From: Myxococcaceae bacterium
GTDB lineage: Bacteria; Myxococcota; Myxococcia; Myxococcales; Myxococcaceae
DNA length: 34,955 bases
Direction: 5' to 3'
Assembly: GCA_019694575.1 (NCBI GenBank)
Contig: JAIBBR010000048.1
Location: forward strand, 1 to 34,955
In this document: piece after piece, positions 23,113 to 31,859 of the stretch
How positions within the stretch are numbered: the first letter of the stretch is position 1
How the letters are laid out: every line of letters begins with the position of its first letter
Made by a program: the position numbers and the translations under genes
Notes under the pieces: model-generated
Told to the model about the DNA's origin: nothing
The model's input: the letters and a program-made list of their open reading frames with translations, nothing else
Database searches by the model: none

Positions 23113-26100
23113 CTATCGCTTTTCGATAAGCAGGTCGCGCTCTTGAATCAGGTCGACTGAGCCCGCGAAATCGCCGAACGCCAGGTAGCTCTTCGGCTCG
23201 ATGCGCGCCATTTTCACCACCAGCGTCTCTTCGATGGTCACCACGTTGCCTTGCTGGTTCTCTTTGCGGCTGTAGCGGCCGAACGGCACCGTCGTGTCGA
23301 GGTTGACCTTGTCTCCCGACAGGCTCCAACCCGCGGGCAGCGTCAGCTCGACTTTGGTGGTGGTGTGCTCGGTGCCGTCGATGAACAACGGCGTGCGGCG
23401 CTCGCTCAACGTCAGGTAGCGCTTACCCAACCAATTGGGAAAAGAAATGGCGCGCAGCACTTTGCGGTGCGGGCCCTCTTCTCGAGCAAAACGGGGCACC
23501 TTGAAGCGATAGGCCACCGTGACTTTGCCGCCCACTTTGCGCTGCACGTCGAGGTCGAGCTTTTCCATCTCGGCGCCGCCGAAGTAACGCGCCAGCGCAC
23601 CTTGCAGCGCTTGCTCGCGCTGGTCGACCGGCAGGCTTTCTAACGCTTCGCCCAACGCCGCCGCCGCGTAGCCTTCGTAAGTCTCTTTGCCCTCGCCCGA
23701 CAGCGTGCCGTCTTCACTCAACGCCAACGTCAGGCGGGTGTCGCGGCCTGGGCGCGGTGTCATCGGCGGGGTGGTGACTTTTTCTAACCCCTTGCCCGGC
23801 TCGGGCAGCACGTACGCCTCGCGGTTACCGAGCGCGACTTCAGGCAACTCTGCGAAAGGAGCAAACCGCACCAACGTGTCGAGCCACAGCGTCTCTTGCG
23901 GCAACACCACGCGCAGGCAAATGTAGGGCAGCGACTGCTCATTGGGAAAACGGTACGGCTGCGGGTCGGCTTGAAAGGTGCGCACCGCGACCAACCGCGC
24001 GTCAAACCCCAACGCCATCAGCGACGACTTGAGCAACCACAGCCGGCTGCCCCGGTCTTGCGCCACCGAAGCCGCGGCCGACATCGACAAGCCCACGTCG
24101 GGGCCCGAGAGTTTTTCCATCACTGCGCTGTACAGCGCTTCAACCGCTTCGCGCCCCGTCTTGCCTTTCGCGGCGCTCTGCGCGAACTGTTCGACTTCGA
24201 ATGTCGCTTGGCCGTTGTCGAGCGTGAGGTCGGCGTACGCATTCACCACGCCTTCGTTGCCCAACGCACCCGCGCCTACCGTGACGTACGGCAGCCACTC
24301 GTTGCCTGACGGAGGCCCCGACGGCTCGGGTACGAAGGGCGCCACCCGCCGCTCTTCATGAAAGAAGACTTCGTTGTTGCCCTCGGTGCGCACCGGCTGC
24401 ACGTCAACCCGCCGTGCGTCGACCGACATGCCCGCACCCTTTGGAGCGATGACTTTGTACGTCGACCAGTTGTTCGGCTGCCGGGCGATTTGAAAATAGA
24501 ACGAGGGCGCGGTGAAGCCGGGTTGTGCCGCTCCCCGCGACGGGTGCGCGAGCAAATATTCGTACTCGATGAAGTCACCCACCTGCACGCCCGGCAAACT
24601 GATGGTGTCTTTGCCTTCGAAATTTTCGGGCTCCAACACCGAGCCGTCGGCCTTCAGCGTGCGCAGCGACAAAATCTGCGCGCCTGGCGGCAAATTGACT
24701 TCGGCCACTTCAGCCACGCCGCTTTGGTCTAACGCCTTCTGAATAATGTGAATGCGGTCGACCATGCTCCCATCGGGAAAAGCCTGCACCGCCGCGGCGT
24801 CGAGAATGTACGCGCTGGGAGCGTCTTCAGCACCCGGCGCCGCCTGGTACGCTTTGAGCGCTTCTTGCGTCGAAATGGCGTGCTCCTCGAGCAGCTCTTT
24901 GCCCGTCAGCCTTCGCACCATGTTGCGGCGCAAGCTCAAGTCGCTGCCGTCGATGCTGAGCGCCAGCTGCTGTGTGGCGGTGGCGTCGTCGTCTTTTCGC
25001 GCTTGCAATTGCACCTCGGCGAGCAACTTCATGCTCGTCAAGTGGCGGGGCCAGTGGCTCAGCTGGTCGCGCAATACTTTTATCGCCGCGTCATATTTTT
25101 TTTGCGAGACGAAGGCTTGCGCCAACGCCACCGACACTTGCGTTTGCACGTCGTCAGTGGCCACCGCGCGCTCCCACAGCGGTATGGCGGCGCTCACGTT
25201 GCCGCTCGACTTGTCGTGCTCGGCCTCGCGCATCAACGCGCCAGGGCACGAAGCGAGCGTGGCGACGAGCTTGTTTTTACTTTCGATGGCGTCGTACCGC
25301 TTCGCCAAGTCGTAACGCAGCTGCAGCGACTCACACAGGCCCGGCCACGCCTTCTCGGCTTCTTGTGCGCTCAAGTCGGCCTGGGCTTCGCTGCCCAACG
25401 CCAGCTCAATGCGGGCGCGCAACTGCCACAGCGGGCCCGAGGCTTGCTTGGCGCGCTTCACCCATTCTAACGCGTCGGCCAGGCGGGCGTCTTCGAGCGC
25501 CAGCGTGGCGCTGAGCGCCAGGGCCTGCAGAGTGTGCGGGTCTTTTTCGAGCGTGACTTCGAGCTCGCGGCTGGCGCGGCCGGTGGCCACTTTCGCCGGT
25601 ACCGTGCGGTCTTGAGCCGTCACCAGTGTGCCGAGCAAATGGTAGGCGGCCGAATTTTGAGCGTCGGCGGGCAGGCTGTGCCACAAGCGCTTCGCGCCGT
25701 CATGGTCGCGCGAGAGGCCATCGTAGGCGGCGAGAAAAGCGGCCAACCCTTCGCCGGTCTCGTCGGTCAGCGCGGCGGCGAAATCGGCTGCGGCAGAATA
25801 GAAGCCTTGGTCAGCCGCGGGTGAAACGGTGACGCCGTTCCACTGCGGAGCGGCGCCGTGCGCGGCCTTGAAGGTGAGGCCCGAGGGCTGCCCGTCGACG
25901 CGCGCGATAGATGCGTAGAAGGCGCTCGCTTGCTCTTCACGAATCAGCTTGAAGAGCAGCCGGTGCGTGCCCGCGGGCAACCGCACCACTGCGGCGGTGA
26001 GGGTTGAGGCGGGGTGGGTGCTCGTCTCACGGCGAAAAAGCGGCGTACCGTCGAGAATGGCCGCGTGGTCCATGCCGGTGACGGTGCGCACCACGTAGTC

Positions 26101-26892
26101 TGCCTCGACGGGCACTTCGAGGTCGGTGGCGCCGAGGTAAACGTCTCCCAGCGGCTCAGCGGCCAGTGAGAAGCGGCCCTCGTCGAAGCGCAGCACCCGC
26201 GGCGCGAGCGAGCCATAGGGCCCGGTTTCGGTGTCAGCGGGCAAGGTGCCTGTCTTTTCCATCGGCAACAGGGTGTCGAAAGCCAGACGGCGATAAGGCG
26301 AGAACGGCCCCGTCAGCGTGAGGGTGGTGAGCGTGCCCAACTGCGAGAGCATTTGCTGGTGTTTTTCGCTTTCGTGGCGGTTTTGAAAAACCGAAGCCAA
26401 GGCGCTGCGCATCAACACGGCGGCGTCGGCGCGCAGGCCGGCGTTGAGAGCGCGCTCCCCGCGTGCGGCAATGAGCGCGTCGGTCGAAAGTGAAAGGCCG
26501 GCAGATTCGAACACCACGCGTGCAGCGGCGGCGGCCAGCGGGTGGCGCGGCGCGTTCTCGCAGACATCGAGCGCCGCGAGCACGGCTTTGTGCGGCTCTG
26601 TGTTGCGTTGGGCAAGCAGCCATTGCCCAGCCAATGCATAGGGTTCAGCCGCGTCGGCTTGCAGCGATTGCTCGAAGAGCTCCTTGGCTTTGACCGCGTC
26701 GTTGCCGGCCAGCAGCACATAAAAAGCAGCGAGCGCCGAATCACGCGCGCTGCCGCTGCCTTGGGTGAGCCGGGCTTGGGCCTCGCGCAAGGTGTCGAGC
26801 GGTGAAGCGGCCCGGTGGGCGCACCCGGCGCTGATGAAAAAAAGGGCCCCCAACCAGCTGCCCGCAGAGAGAAAAGAGCGTGAGCGCGTCAT
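23113..26892 (-). CDS. Large TPR / DUF3857 / transglutaminase-like lipoprotein
   Basis: A 1259-aa protein. The N-terminus is a lipoprotein signal (LGALFFISAGC, Cys at 24). Residues ~30-620 are TPR-like helical repeats interrupted by a beta-rich block near ~205-330. A DUF3857-like beta domain (~660-830; VDRIHIIQKALDQSG, LPPGAQILSLRTLKADGSVL) precedes a transglutaminase-like core (~900-1040). At the usual GxC site the sequence is RGSRLW with S949 in place of Cys, and the expected His is also absent (LPYICLRVVL), although WLDT keeps the Asp. The domain is probably not catalytic. A C-terminal beta region (~1080-1259) follows. Such proteins are common in Bacteroidota and Myxococcota; their role in the envelope is unknown. 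Confidence 0.9.
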   Translation of the reverse strand: MTRSRSFLSAGSWLGALFFISAGCAHRAASPLDTLREAQARLTQGSGSARDSALAAFYVLLAGNDAVKAKELFEQSLQADAAEPYALAGQWLLAQRNTEPHKAVLAALDVCENAPRHPLAAAAARVVFESAGLSLSTDALIAARGERALNAGLRADAAVLMRSALASVFQNRHESEKHQQMLSQLGTLTTLTLTGPFSPYRRLAFDTLLPMEKTGTLPADTETGPYGSLAPRVLRFDEGRFSLAAEPLGDVYLGATDLEVPVEADYVVRTVTGMDHAAILDGTPLFRRETSTHPASTLTAAVVRLPAGTHRLLFKLIREEQASAFYASIARVDGQPSGLTFKAAHGAAPQWNGVTVSPAADQGFYSAAADFAAALTDETGEGLAAFLAAYDGLSRDHDGAKRLWHSLPADAQNSAAYHLLGTLVTAQDRTVPAKVATGRASRELEVTLEKDPHTLQALALSATLALEDARLADALEWVKRAKQASGPLWQLRARIELALGSEAQADLSAQEAEKAWPGLCESLQLRYDLAKRYDAIESKNKLVATLASCPGALMREAEHDKSSGNVSAAIPLWERAVATDDVQTQVSVALAQAFVSQKKYDAAIKVLRDQLSHWPRHLTSMKLLAEVQLQARKDDDATATQQLALSIDGSDLSLRRNMVRRLTGKELLEEHAISTQEALKAYQAAPGAEDAPSAYILDAAAVQAFPDGSMVDRIHIIQKALDQSGVAEVAEVNLPPGAQILSLRTLKADGSVLEPENFEGKDTISLPGVQVGDFIEYEYLLAHPSRGAAQPGFTAPSFYFQIARQPNNWSTYKVIAPKGAGMSVDARRVDVQPVRTEGNNEVFFHEERRVAPFVPEPSGPPSGNEWLPYVTVGAGALGNEGVVNAYADLTLDNGQATFEVEQFAQSAAKGKTGREAVEALYSAVMEKLSGPDVGLSMSAAASVAQDRGSRLWLLKSSLMALGFDARLVAVRTFQADPQPYRFPNEQSLPYICLRVVLPQETLWLDTLVRFAPFAELPEVALGNREAYVLPEPGKGLEKVTTPPMTPRPGRDTRLTLALSEDGTLSGEGKETYEGYAAAALGEALESLPVDQREQALQGALARYFGGAEMEKLDLDVQRKVGGKVTVAYRFKVPRFAREEGPHRKVLRAISFPNWLGKRYLTLSERRTPLFIDGTEHTTTKVELTLPAGWSLSGDKVNLDTTVPFGRYSRKENQQGNVVTIEETLVVKMARIEPKSYLAFGDFAGSVDLIQERDLLIEKR

Positions 26893-26939
26893 CGTGGTGG
26901 CGTGAGTTGTTAGCGCAAAATGCAGCGGGGCATGTGGTT

Positions 26940-26980
26940 TTCACGTGCTCCGTGAAGGTGCGGGCGCATTTCGGGCGCAT
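26940..26980. promoter_or_regulatory. Repeats between the large lipoprotein gene and comF
   Basis: In the 109-bp divergent interval, TTCACG (26940-26945) and CGTGAA (26951-26956) form a 6-bp dyad, and CGGGCGCAT occurs twice (26961-26969 and 26972-26980) with an 11-bp period, about one helical turn. Paired sites on one helix face could bind a regulator of comF. No clear -35/-10 boxes were found. Confidence 0.3.
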
Positions 26981-27001
26981 GTCTTGCAGCGGTGTTGTCA
27001 G

Positions 27002-27724
27002 ATGTCGACCCGAACCCGTTCAAAGCTCGCTGACGTGCTGCAGGTGTTTTTTCCTCCGCGGTGCATGGCGTGCGATGACGTGCTCGAAGCAGACACGTAT
27101 TTCTGCGGGCATTGCGAGCTGGGCGTCGAGGCGATTGGGCCTTGTGCCTGTGCCAGCTGTGGAGAGCCTGGAGTCTTCGACACGAGACGGTGCCCGTCTT
27201 GCACGAAGACGCCCTGGCGGTTGGCGCGGGCGCGGTCGCCCTATTTGCACCACGGGGCGGTGGCGAAGGCGGTGCATCGCTTCAAATATGAAGACCACCC
27301 TGAATTGGGTTGGCGGCTGGCCCGGTGGGCGTTTGCCGAGCTGGGGCAGCAAGCGTTTGCCGGGTTCGACGCGGTGTGTGCCATTCCGCTCCATGCCGAG
27401 CGTTTTGGGGCCCGAAGGTATGACCAAGCCACGCTGCTGGCGGCGCAATGGGCCAAGTGTGCCGGCTTGCCGCTGCGCCATTGGTTGTGTCGTCGCAAGG
27501 CCACCGCACGGCAAGTGGGGTTGTCTGACGTACAGCGGGCGCTCAATGTGCGGGGTGCGTTCGAAGCAGTCGCCGACGTGACAGGCCAAACGATTTTACT
27601 CGTTGATGACGTGCTCACCACCGGAGCGACGGGCAATGCCGCCGCCCAGGCGCTTTATCAATCGGGTGCGCGTCGGGTTGAGCTGCTCACTTTGGCGCGG
27701 GCACAAAAGAATGCGTGGGGGTGA
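27002..27724 (+). CDS. comF: ComF family phosphoribosyltransferase-like protein
   Basis: A 240-aa ComF protein. Cys-rich zinc motifs occupy the N-terminus (C21/C24, C35/C38, C50/C53, C64/C67). The type-I phosphoribosyltransferase domain ends in the PRPP loop VDDVLTTGAT (~200-209). ComF proteins contribute to DNA uptake and recombination in naturally competent bacteria, in the cytosol, but many species carry one without known competence. A GTG-initiated form 57 bp upstream is possible; the ATG at 27002 matches the family start. Its stop lies 14 bp from the convergent ABC ATPase stop. Confidence 0.93.
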   Translation: MSTRTRSKLADVLQVFFPPRCMACDDVLEADTYFCGHCELGVEAIGPCACASCGEPGVFDTRRCPSCTKTPWRLARARSPYLHHGAVAKAVHRFKYEDHPELGWRLARWAFAELGQQAFAGFDAVCAIPLHAERFGARRYDQATLLAAQWAKCAGLPLRHWLCRRKATARQVGLSDVQRALNVRGAFEAVADVTGQTILLVDDVLTTGATGNAAAQALYQSGARRVELLTLARAQKNAWG

Positions 27725-27738
27725 CGTTGTCGAAACAC

Positions 27739-28416
27739 TCAAGGCACCATCACCCCGTCGCGAATTTCGAGCGCGCGCTTGGCATGCTTCACCACCCGCG
27801 CGTCGTGCGTCGAAAAGAGAAACGTCACGCCCTGTTCTCGGTTCAGCGCGAGCATCAAGTCGATGATTTGCTCGCTGGTGGCTGAATCTAAATTGGCGGT
27901 CGGCTCGTCGGCCAACACCAATGCTGGGCCGGTAATCAACGCCCGCGCAATTGCCACGCGTTGCCGTTGACCGCCTGAGAGCTCGTCAGGCTTGTGGTGC
28001 AAATAGGGCTTCAACCCCACCGCTTCGGCCAGCCGCTCGACTTTTTGCCGCAGCACTTCGGGCTTTTCGGCGTCTTTGCGCACCGCGCAGGGAAACTCGA
28101 TGTTCTCGGCCACGTCGAGCACGGGAATGAGATTGAAGTTTTGAAAGATGAAACCGATTTTCTGGTTTCGTACCCCCGCCAAGTCATCGAAGTCGCGGTT
28201 CGACACGTCTTGCCCGTCGAGTTGGTAGCGGCCTGCGCTCGCACGGTCTAAACAGCCGATGATGTTGAGCAACGTCGTCTTGCCCGAGCCTGAAGGGCCG
28301 GTGATGACGGTGAACTCACCTTTGGCGATGCTCAAGTCGACTCCGCGCAGCGCGGTGACGGTGGTCTTCCCCAACTCGTACGACTTTTGAATGCCTTTGA
28401 GCTCAATCAGGTTCAC
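27739..28416 (-). CDS. LolD/MacB-type ABC transporter ATPase
   Basis: A 225-aa ABC ATPase of the LolD/MacB/FtsE group. Walker A GPSGSGKT is at 40-47, the FQNFNLIPVLDVAEN Q-loop region is typical of this subfamily, the signature LSGGQ is at 146-150, Walker B ends D170-E171 and the switch His is H204. All catalytic residues are intact. The GTG at 28416 follows GGGAG ~10 bp upstream and lies 16 bp after the beta-barrel gene; the frame further upstream overlaps that gene. It should power the two FtsX-like permeases encoded earlier in the operon. Confidence 0.93.
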   Translation of the reverse strand: MNLIELKGIQKSYELGKTTVTALRGVDLSIAKGEFTVITGPSGSGKTTLLNIIGCLDRASAGRYQLDGQDVSNRDFDDLAGVRNQKIGFIFQNFNLIPVLDVAENIEFPCAVRKDAEKPEVLRQKVERLAEAVGLKPYLHHKPDELSGGQRQRVAIARALITGPALVLADEPTANLDSATSEQIIDLMLALNREQGVTFLFSTHDARVVKHAKRALEIRDGVMVP

Positions 28417-28432
28417 GGCGGTGTTGCTCCCT

Positions 28433-29893
28433 TCAGTAAAAAAGTCTCGCTTCGAACATCGCGCGAAACCGAAATGGCACGTTGGCGTACTCGGTGATGA
28501 ACTCGCCGGGTGTCGCGGTCTTTGCGCCGAAAGCATTCAGCCCCGGCGCGGGTAAAAAACCGAGCAGCGACAAAGTGAGCCACTCGGTGGCGCTCCATTG
28601 CACCGAGGGAGACCACAGCGTCGACAAGTCTTCGAGGTTGGCAATCAACACCAGTTGCGCGGTGAAGTCGTTTTTGATGCGGGGTTTTTGAAAAGTGGCG
28701 AACAGGTAATGCCGGCGCTGCGGCTCGAAAGAAAAACGCGCCGGGTTGCCGTCTTGCGAGGTGCCACCCAAAAACGCCGACGCCCCGGGTATGCGGTTGA
28801 CCGGCAAACCCTCGCGACGGGCTTGGCGCAGCAAGTCGAGCCCGTTCACCAAGGTCTGGTACTGCTCGGCGTTGTAGCCGTCTTGCTGAAAGAGGTATTC
28901 GATTGAGAGCATCGACTCGTCAGCGAACTGCCGCCGCATGCCCACCAGCACCTTGCTGTAAATTTCGCTGCTGTTGAGGTGGCGCTTTTCGAGCGGTGAG
29001 CGCTGCTCTTGCGCGCAGCCCAACGCGGCCAAGCCCGAAGACACGCAGCTTGCGTCGACATAATCGCGCGCAGTGCCCGTATGAAAAAGCGCTTCGAGGT
29101 GCACTTCGTAGTCAGTGAAGAAGTTGCGGCTGAATGAAAGGCCGTAGCGAAACTTGCTCTCGAAGGCGTCGTTGTAGCGGTTGCCGAAGAAGAGCATCAG
29201 GTTGAGGTCGGCGTCGGCCACCAGCGCATAGAAGCGCAGCACTGCTTGGTAATGCGCTTGGTCGTCTTGCTTGTCCCAGTCGGGCCAGAGCACGTACTGG
29301 TAGGGCAAGCCCGCCACTTGCTTCAGCACCGAAGGGGCGAAGACGGCGGTAAGCGTGTACTTTTCTAAGGGCACTTCGACGCGCGTCATCCAAGCGCCGG
29401 CCCGTTGAAACGTGGGGTCGGTCGGGTCTTTGCGCACATTGAGCAGGTCGGTTGGGTTGTACGAAAAACCGCTGCCCCAGGTGAGCCGCTTCTTGCCGAT
29501 GAGAAAGTTGAGCCACGGTGCGTATTCGTGCAGCAAATAGAGCTCGTTGATTGAAACCGCGGGCTGGGTGATTTTGAAGTCGCGCGCGTTGAGCGAGACT
29601 TCTTGGCCTTCGGCGTCGAGCCCGTGCGCGTCGATGCCTCCTTGAAGAATGGCCGAGACGTCGGCGTAGACGAAGGAGCCTTTGCTGCCGTACGGCACTT
29701 TGAGTTGTGCGTTCAGCTCGAGCAGCTCGGTCCACTGCGGTAAGTCTTCGGTGGGCAATAACCCGGTGACTTTGGCGCGGGTAAACGAAGTGCGACTCGA
29801 GACGTAGCCATTCACCTCGGGCGACGCGGCATGCGCCACGGCCAAGGTGCCCCACAGCCCGCTGAAGACGCCAATGAAAAGCAAGCACCGCAT
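28433..29893 (-). CDS. Outer-membrane beta-barrel protein of the export cluster
   Basis: A 486-aa protein with a signal peptide (residues ~1-22, cleavage near AHA) and long alternating aromatic/hydrophobic strands ending in a terminal Tyr (FRAMFEARLFY), the usual beta-signal of an outer-membrane barrel. The YLLHEYAPWLNFLIGKKRL and GSGFSYNPTDLLN segments resemble DUF1302-like or porin-like barrels. Family placement is uncertain. It lies 12 bp after the LolA-like gene and 16 bp before the ATPase, so it is likely the outer-membrane exit point or acceptor of this transport system. Confidence 0.75.
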   Translation of the reverse strand: MRCLLFIGVFSGLWGTLAVAHAASPEVNGYVSSRTSFTRAKVTGLLPTEDLPQWTELLELNAQLKVPYGSKGSFVYADVSAILQGGIDAHGLDAEGQEVSLNARDFKITQPAVSINELYLLHEYAPWLNFLIGKKRLTWGSGFSYNPTDLLNVRKDPTDPTFQRAGAWMTRVEVPLEKYTLTAVFAPSVLKQVAGLPYQYVLWPDWDKQDDQAHYQAVLRFYALVADADLNLMLFFGNRYNDAFESKFRYGLSFSRNFFTDYEVHLEALFHTGTARDYVDASCVSSGLAALGCAQEQRSPLEKRHLNSSEIYSKVLVGMRRQFADESMLSIEYLFQQDGYNAEQYQTLVNGLDLLRQARREGLPVNRIPGASAFLGGTSQDGNPARFSFEPQRRHYLFATFQKPRIKNDFTAQLVLIANLEDLSTLWSPSVQWSATEWLTLSLLGFLPAPGLNAFGAKTATPGEFITEYANVPFRFRAMFEARLFY

Positions 29894-29905
29894 CGAAGTC
29901 TCTGG

Positions 29906-30625
29906 TTACTTGCCCAAGTCAGACTGCGTAAAGCGCTGCACCGGCACGTCGACTTTGAGGGTAATGCTCTTGGTGATGAGCTCGGTCTTGCGCGCTTTCA
30001 CCTGCTCGTTCTGCATCACCACTTTGGCGGGGCGGGTGTAACCCTTTTCAAATTCTTGGTAGTCGCTGAACGCGGCGCTGCGAATCATTTGCCCGCTGGT
30101 GCCGAAGTACTGGCCCTTGACTGGCATCAGGTCGCTCTTGCGTATGTAGAGCTTGATGCTGTCGTACGCGGTGTCGGGGTTCTTCGCTTTCAGCTCGACA
30201 CAGTACGTGTCTTCGCTGTCGCTGGGTATCAGCGTGCCGTGGTAGTCGATTTGATAATTCACCCGCAGCACGTCGGCGTTGTTGAAGTCGCCGCCTTGAA
30301 AGCTGTCGCGGTTGGCGATGCGCGTCGAGCGCTTCAAGTTGGGAATGTAGACCCACAGGTTGTCGCCATTGCGCAGCACCTCTTGGCCTTTCACCGAAGA
30401 AGGCTCGGCGAAGTAAATGCGAAACTTGTCGTTGTCTTTCTTCAGCATTTTCATCACGTAAGTGCGTGAGGTGCCGTCTTCGCGGGTGGCGGTCATTTGG
30501 GTCTGCGCCTCGAAAGAAAGCGGCCCCATGATGCTGTCGTACTTGGCGAGCAGTTGGTTCACCGTGGGCTCGGCGGCCAGCGCGGGCAGGGCCAACAGCG
30601 TGAGTAAGTGTATTACCTTTTTCAT
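29906..30625 (-). CDS. LolA-like outer-membrane lipoprotein-sorting protein
   Basis: A 239-aa periplasmic protein with a signal peptide (MKKVIHLLTLLALPALA, cleavage before AEP). The body is the half-open beta-barrel fold of LolA/LolB-like proteins: SFEAQTQMTATREDG, YFAEPSSVKGQEVLRNGDNLWVYIPNLKRSTRI, and the C-terminal GYTRPAKVVMQNEQ. It corresponds to the longer LolA-like group (annotated as outer membrane lipoprotein-sorting protein) rather than to LolA itself. AAGGAG 5 bp before the ATG (30631-30636) fixes this start. It probably ferries a lipid or lipidated cargo between the FtsX permeases and the barrel protein. Confidence 0.9.
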   Translation of the reverse strand: MKKVIHLLTLLALPALAAEPTVNQLLAKYDSIMGPLSFEAQTQMTATREDGTSRTYVMKMLKKDNDKFRIYFAEPSSVKGQEVLRNGDNLWVYIPNLKRSTRIANRDSFQGGDFNNADVLRVNYQIDYHGTLIPSDSEDTYCVELKAKNPDTAYDSIKLYIRKSDLMPVKGQYFGTSGQMIRSAAFSDYQEFEKGYTRPAKVVMQNEQVKARKTELITKSITLKVDVPVQRFTQSDLGK

Positions 30626-30638
30626 GACGGCTCCTTGT

Positions 30639-31859
30639 TCAACCATTGCGTAAGGCATCGACAGGGTTTAGGCGTGAAGCGCGAAAAGAAGGCCAGCTGG
30701 CGGCCAGCACGGCGCCCAGCGTCGCCACCACCACCGCACCGACAATGTAGCCAGGCGTGACGTGCGGCACGAGCAGCGCGCGGGTTGAAGTGCCTGGCAT
30801 TTCGAATTCAATGCCTTTGAGCGTCATGCCGAGCAGCGCCAAGCGGCCGGCGATGACCCCGGCCACGCCTCCCAAAAGCCCCAGCACCGCGGCTTCAATG
30901 ATGAACAGCTGCAGCACTTGCAGGCGCTTCACGCCCACCGCGAGCAAGGTGCCAATTTCACGTACCCGCTCGAAGACCGACATCAGCATGGTGTTGGCAA
31001 TAACGGTGAGCGCGATGACGAACAGCACCAGTGAAATCATGCCCATCACCAACGATTGCCGGTTGATGATGTCGCGCACGAAGGTTTGCAGCTCGGCCCA
31101 GGTGTGCACTTCGAATTCGGGGCCCAGGGCAGCCGCCAGCGCCGCGCGCGTTTCATCAATGCGGTTCAAGTCGTCGATGGCCACCGCATATTCGGTGACG
31201 CGCCCGTCGAGCCCGAGCAGCTCTTGCGCCGTTTTGAGGGGCACCGTCAGCACCCGCTTGTTCTCGAAGGGGAAGCTCGAGCTGGTGAGCGCCTTCACCT
31301 TGACGTCGAGCGAGTTCTGCCGGCCTTCGGGGCTGCTCACCAACAGGTTGACGGTGCCACCGGGTGCGAGCTGAAAACTGTTGGCCAATTCAAAGCCCAC
31401 CAGTGCCGCGCGCTCTAAGGGTACCAGCGGTTGGCCGCCCGGTTTGAGCACCGCGTCAGCGCGAGGGCAGGCCTCTTTTTCAGTGGCCACGTCGATGGCT
31501 TTGCCGATGAACATCGTCTGCGCGCGGCCGTTAGAAACCAGCCCGTTGAACTGCAGCCGGCCGGTGACGCCTTTGACTCCCGGCACCGCTTTGATTTTGG
31601 CAATCAACGCGGGGGTGTACGGCAGGTTCATGCGGGTAGGCACCGCTTCGATGTTGTCGACGTAGCCTTTCTGGTGAATCTGCAGTGCGCCGGTGCGGCC
31701 TTCGACCACGTCGGCGAGCATCAAGTCTTGCGCGCCGGTGATGAAGCCCTTGAGCACGATGACCAAAGTGACGCACACGAAAATCGCGGCGCCGGTAATC
31801 AGCGTGCGCCGACGGTTGCGGCCGACGTTGCGTACGGCGAGTCTGGGTAAGCGGCTCAT
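30639..31859 (-). CDS. FtsX/MacB-like ABC permease, second copy
   Basis: A 406-aa permease. One membrane helix lies near the N-terminus (~20-40), followed by a MacB-type periplasmic domain (~45-270) and three C-terminal helices with the FtsX motif VFERVREIGTLLAVGVKRLQ. The ATG overlaps the upstream permease stop by 4 bp. It is clearly paralogous to that permease (shared LAVRNxxRNRRR start and ERVREIGTxLAVG block), so the pair is likely a LolC/LolE-like heterodimer with the downstream ATPase. Confidence 0.93.
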   Translation of the reverse strand: MSRLPRLAVRNVGRNRRRTLITGAAIFVCVTLVIVLKGFITGAQDLMLADVVEGRTGALQIHQKGYVDNIEAVPTRMNLPYTPALIAKIKAVPGVKGVTGRLQFNGLVSNGRAQTMFIGKAIDVATEKEACPRADAVLKPGGQPLVPLERAALVGFELANSFQLAPGGTVNLLVSSPEGRQNSLDVKVKALTSSSFPFENKRVLTVPLKTAQELLGLDGRVTEYAVAIDDLNRIDETRAALAAALGPEFEVHTWAELQTFVRDIINRQSLVMGMISLVLFVIALTVIANTMLMSVFERVREIGTLLAVGVKRLQVLQLFIIEAAVLGLLGGVAGVIAGRLALLGMTLKGIEFEMPGTSTRALLVPHVTPGYIVGAVVVATLGAVLAASWPSFRASRLNPVDALRNG

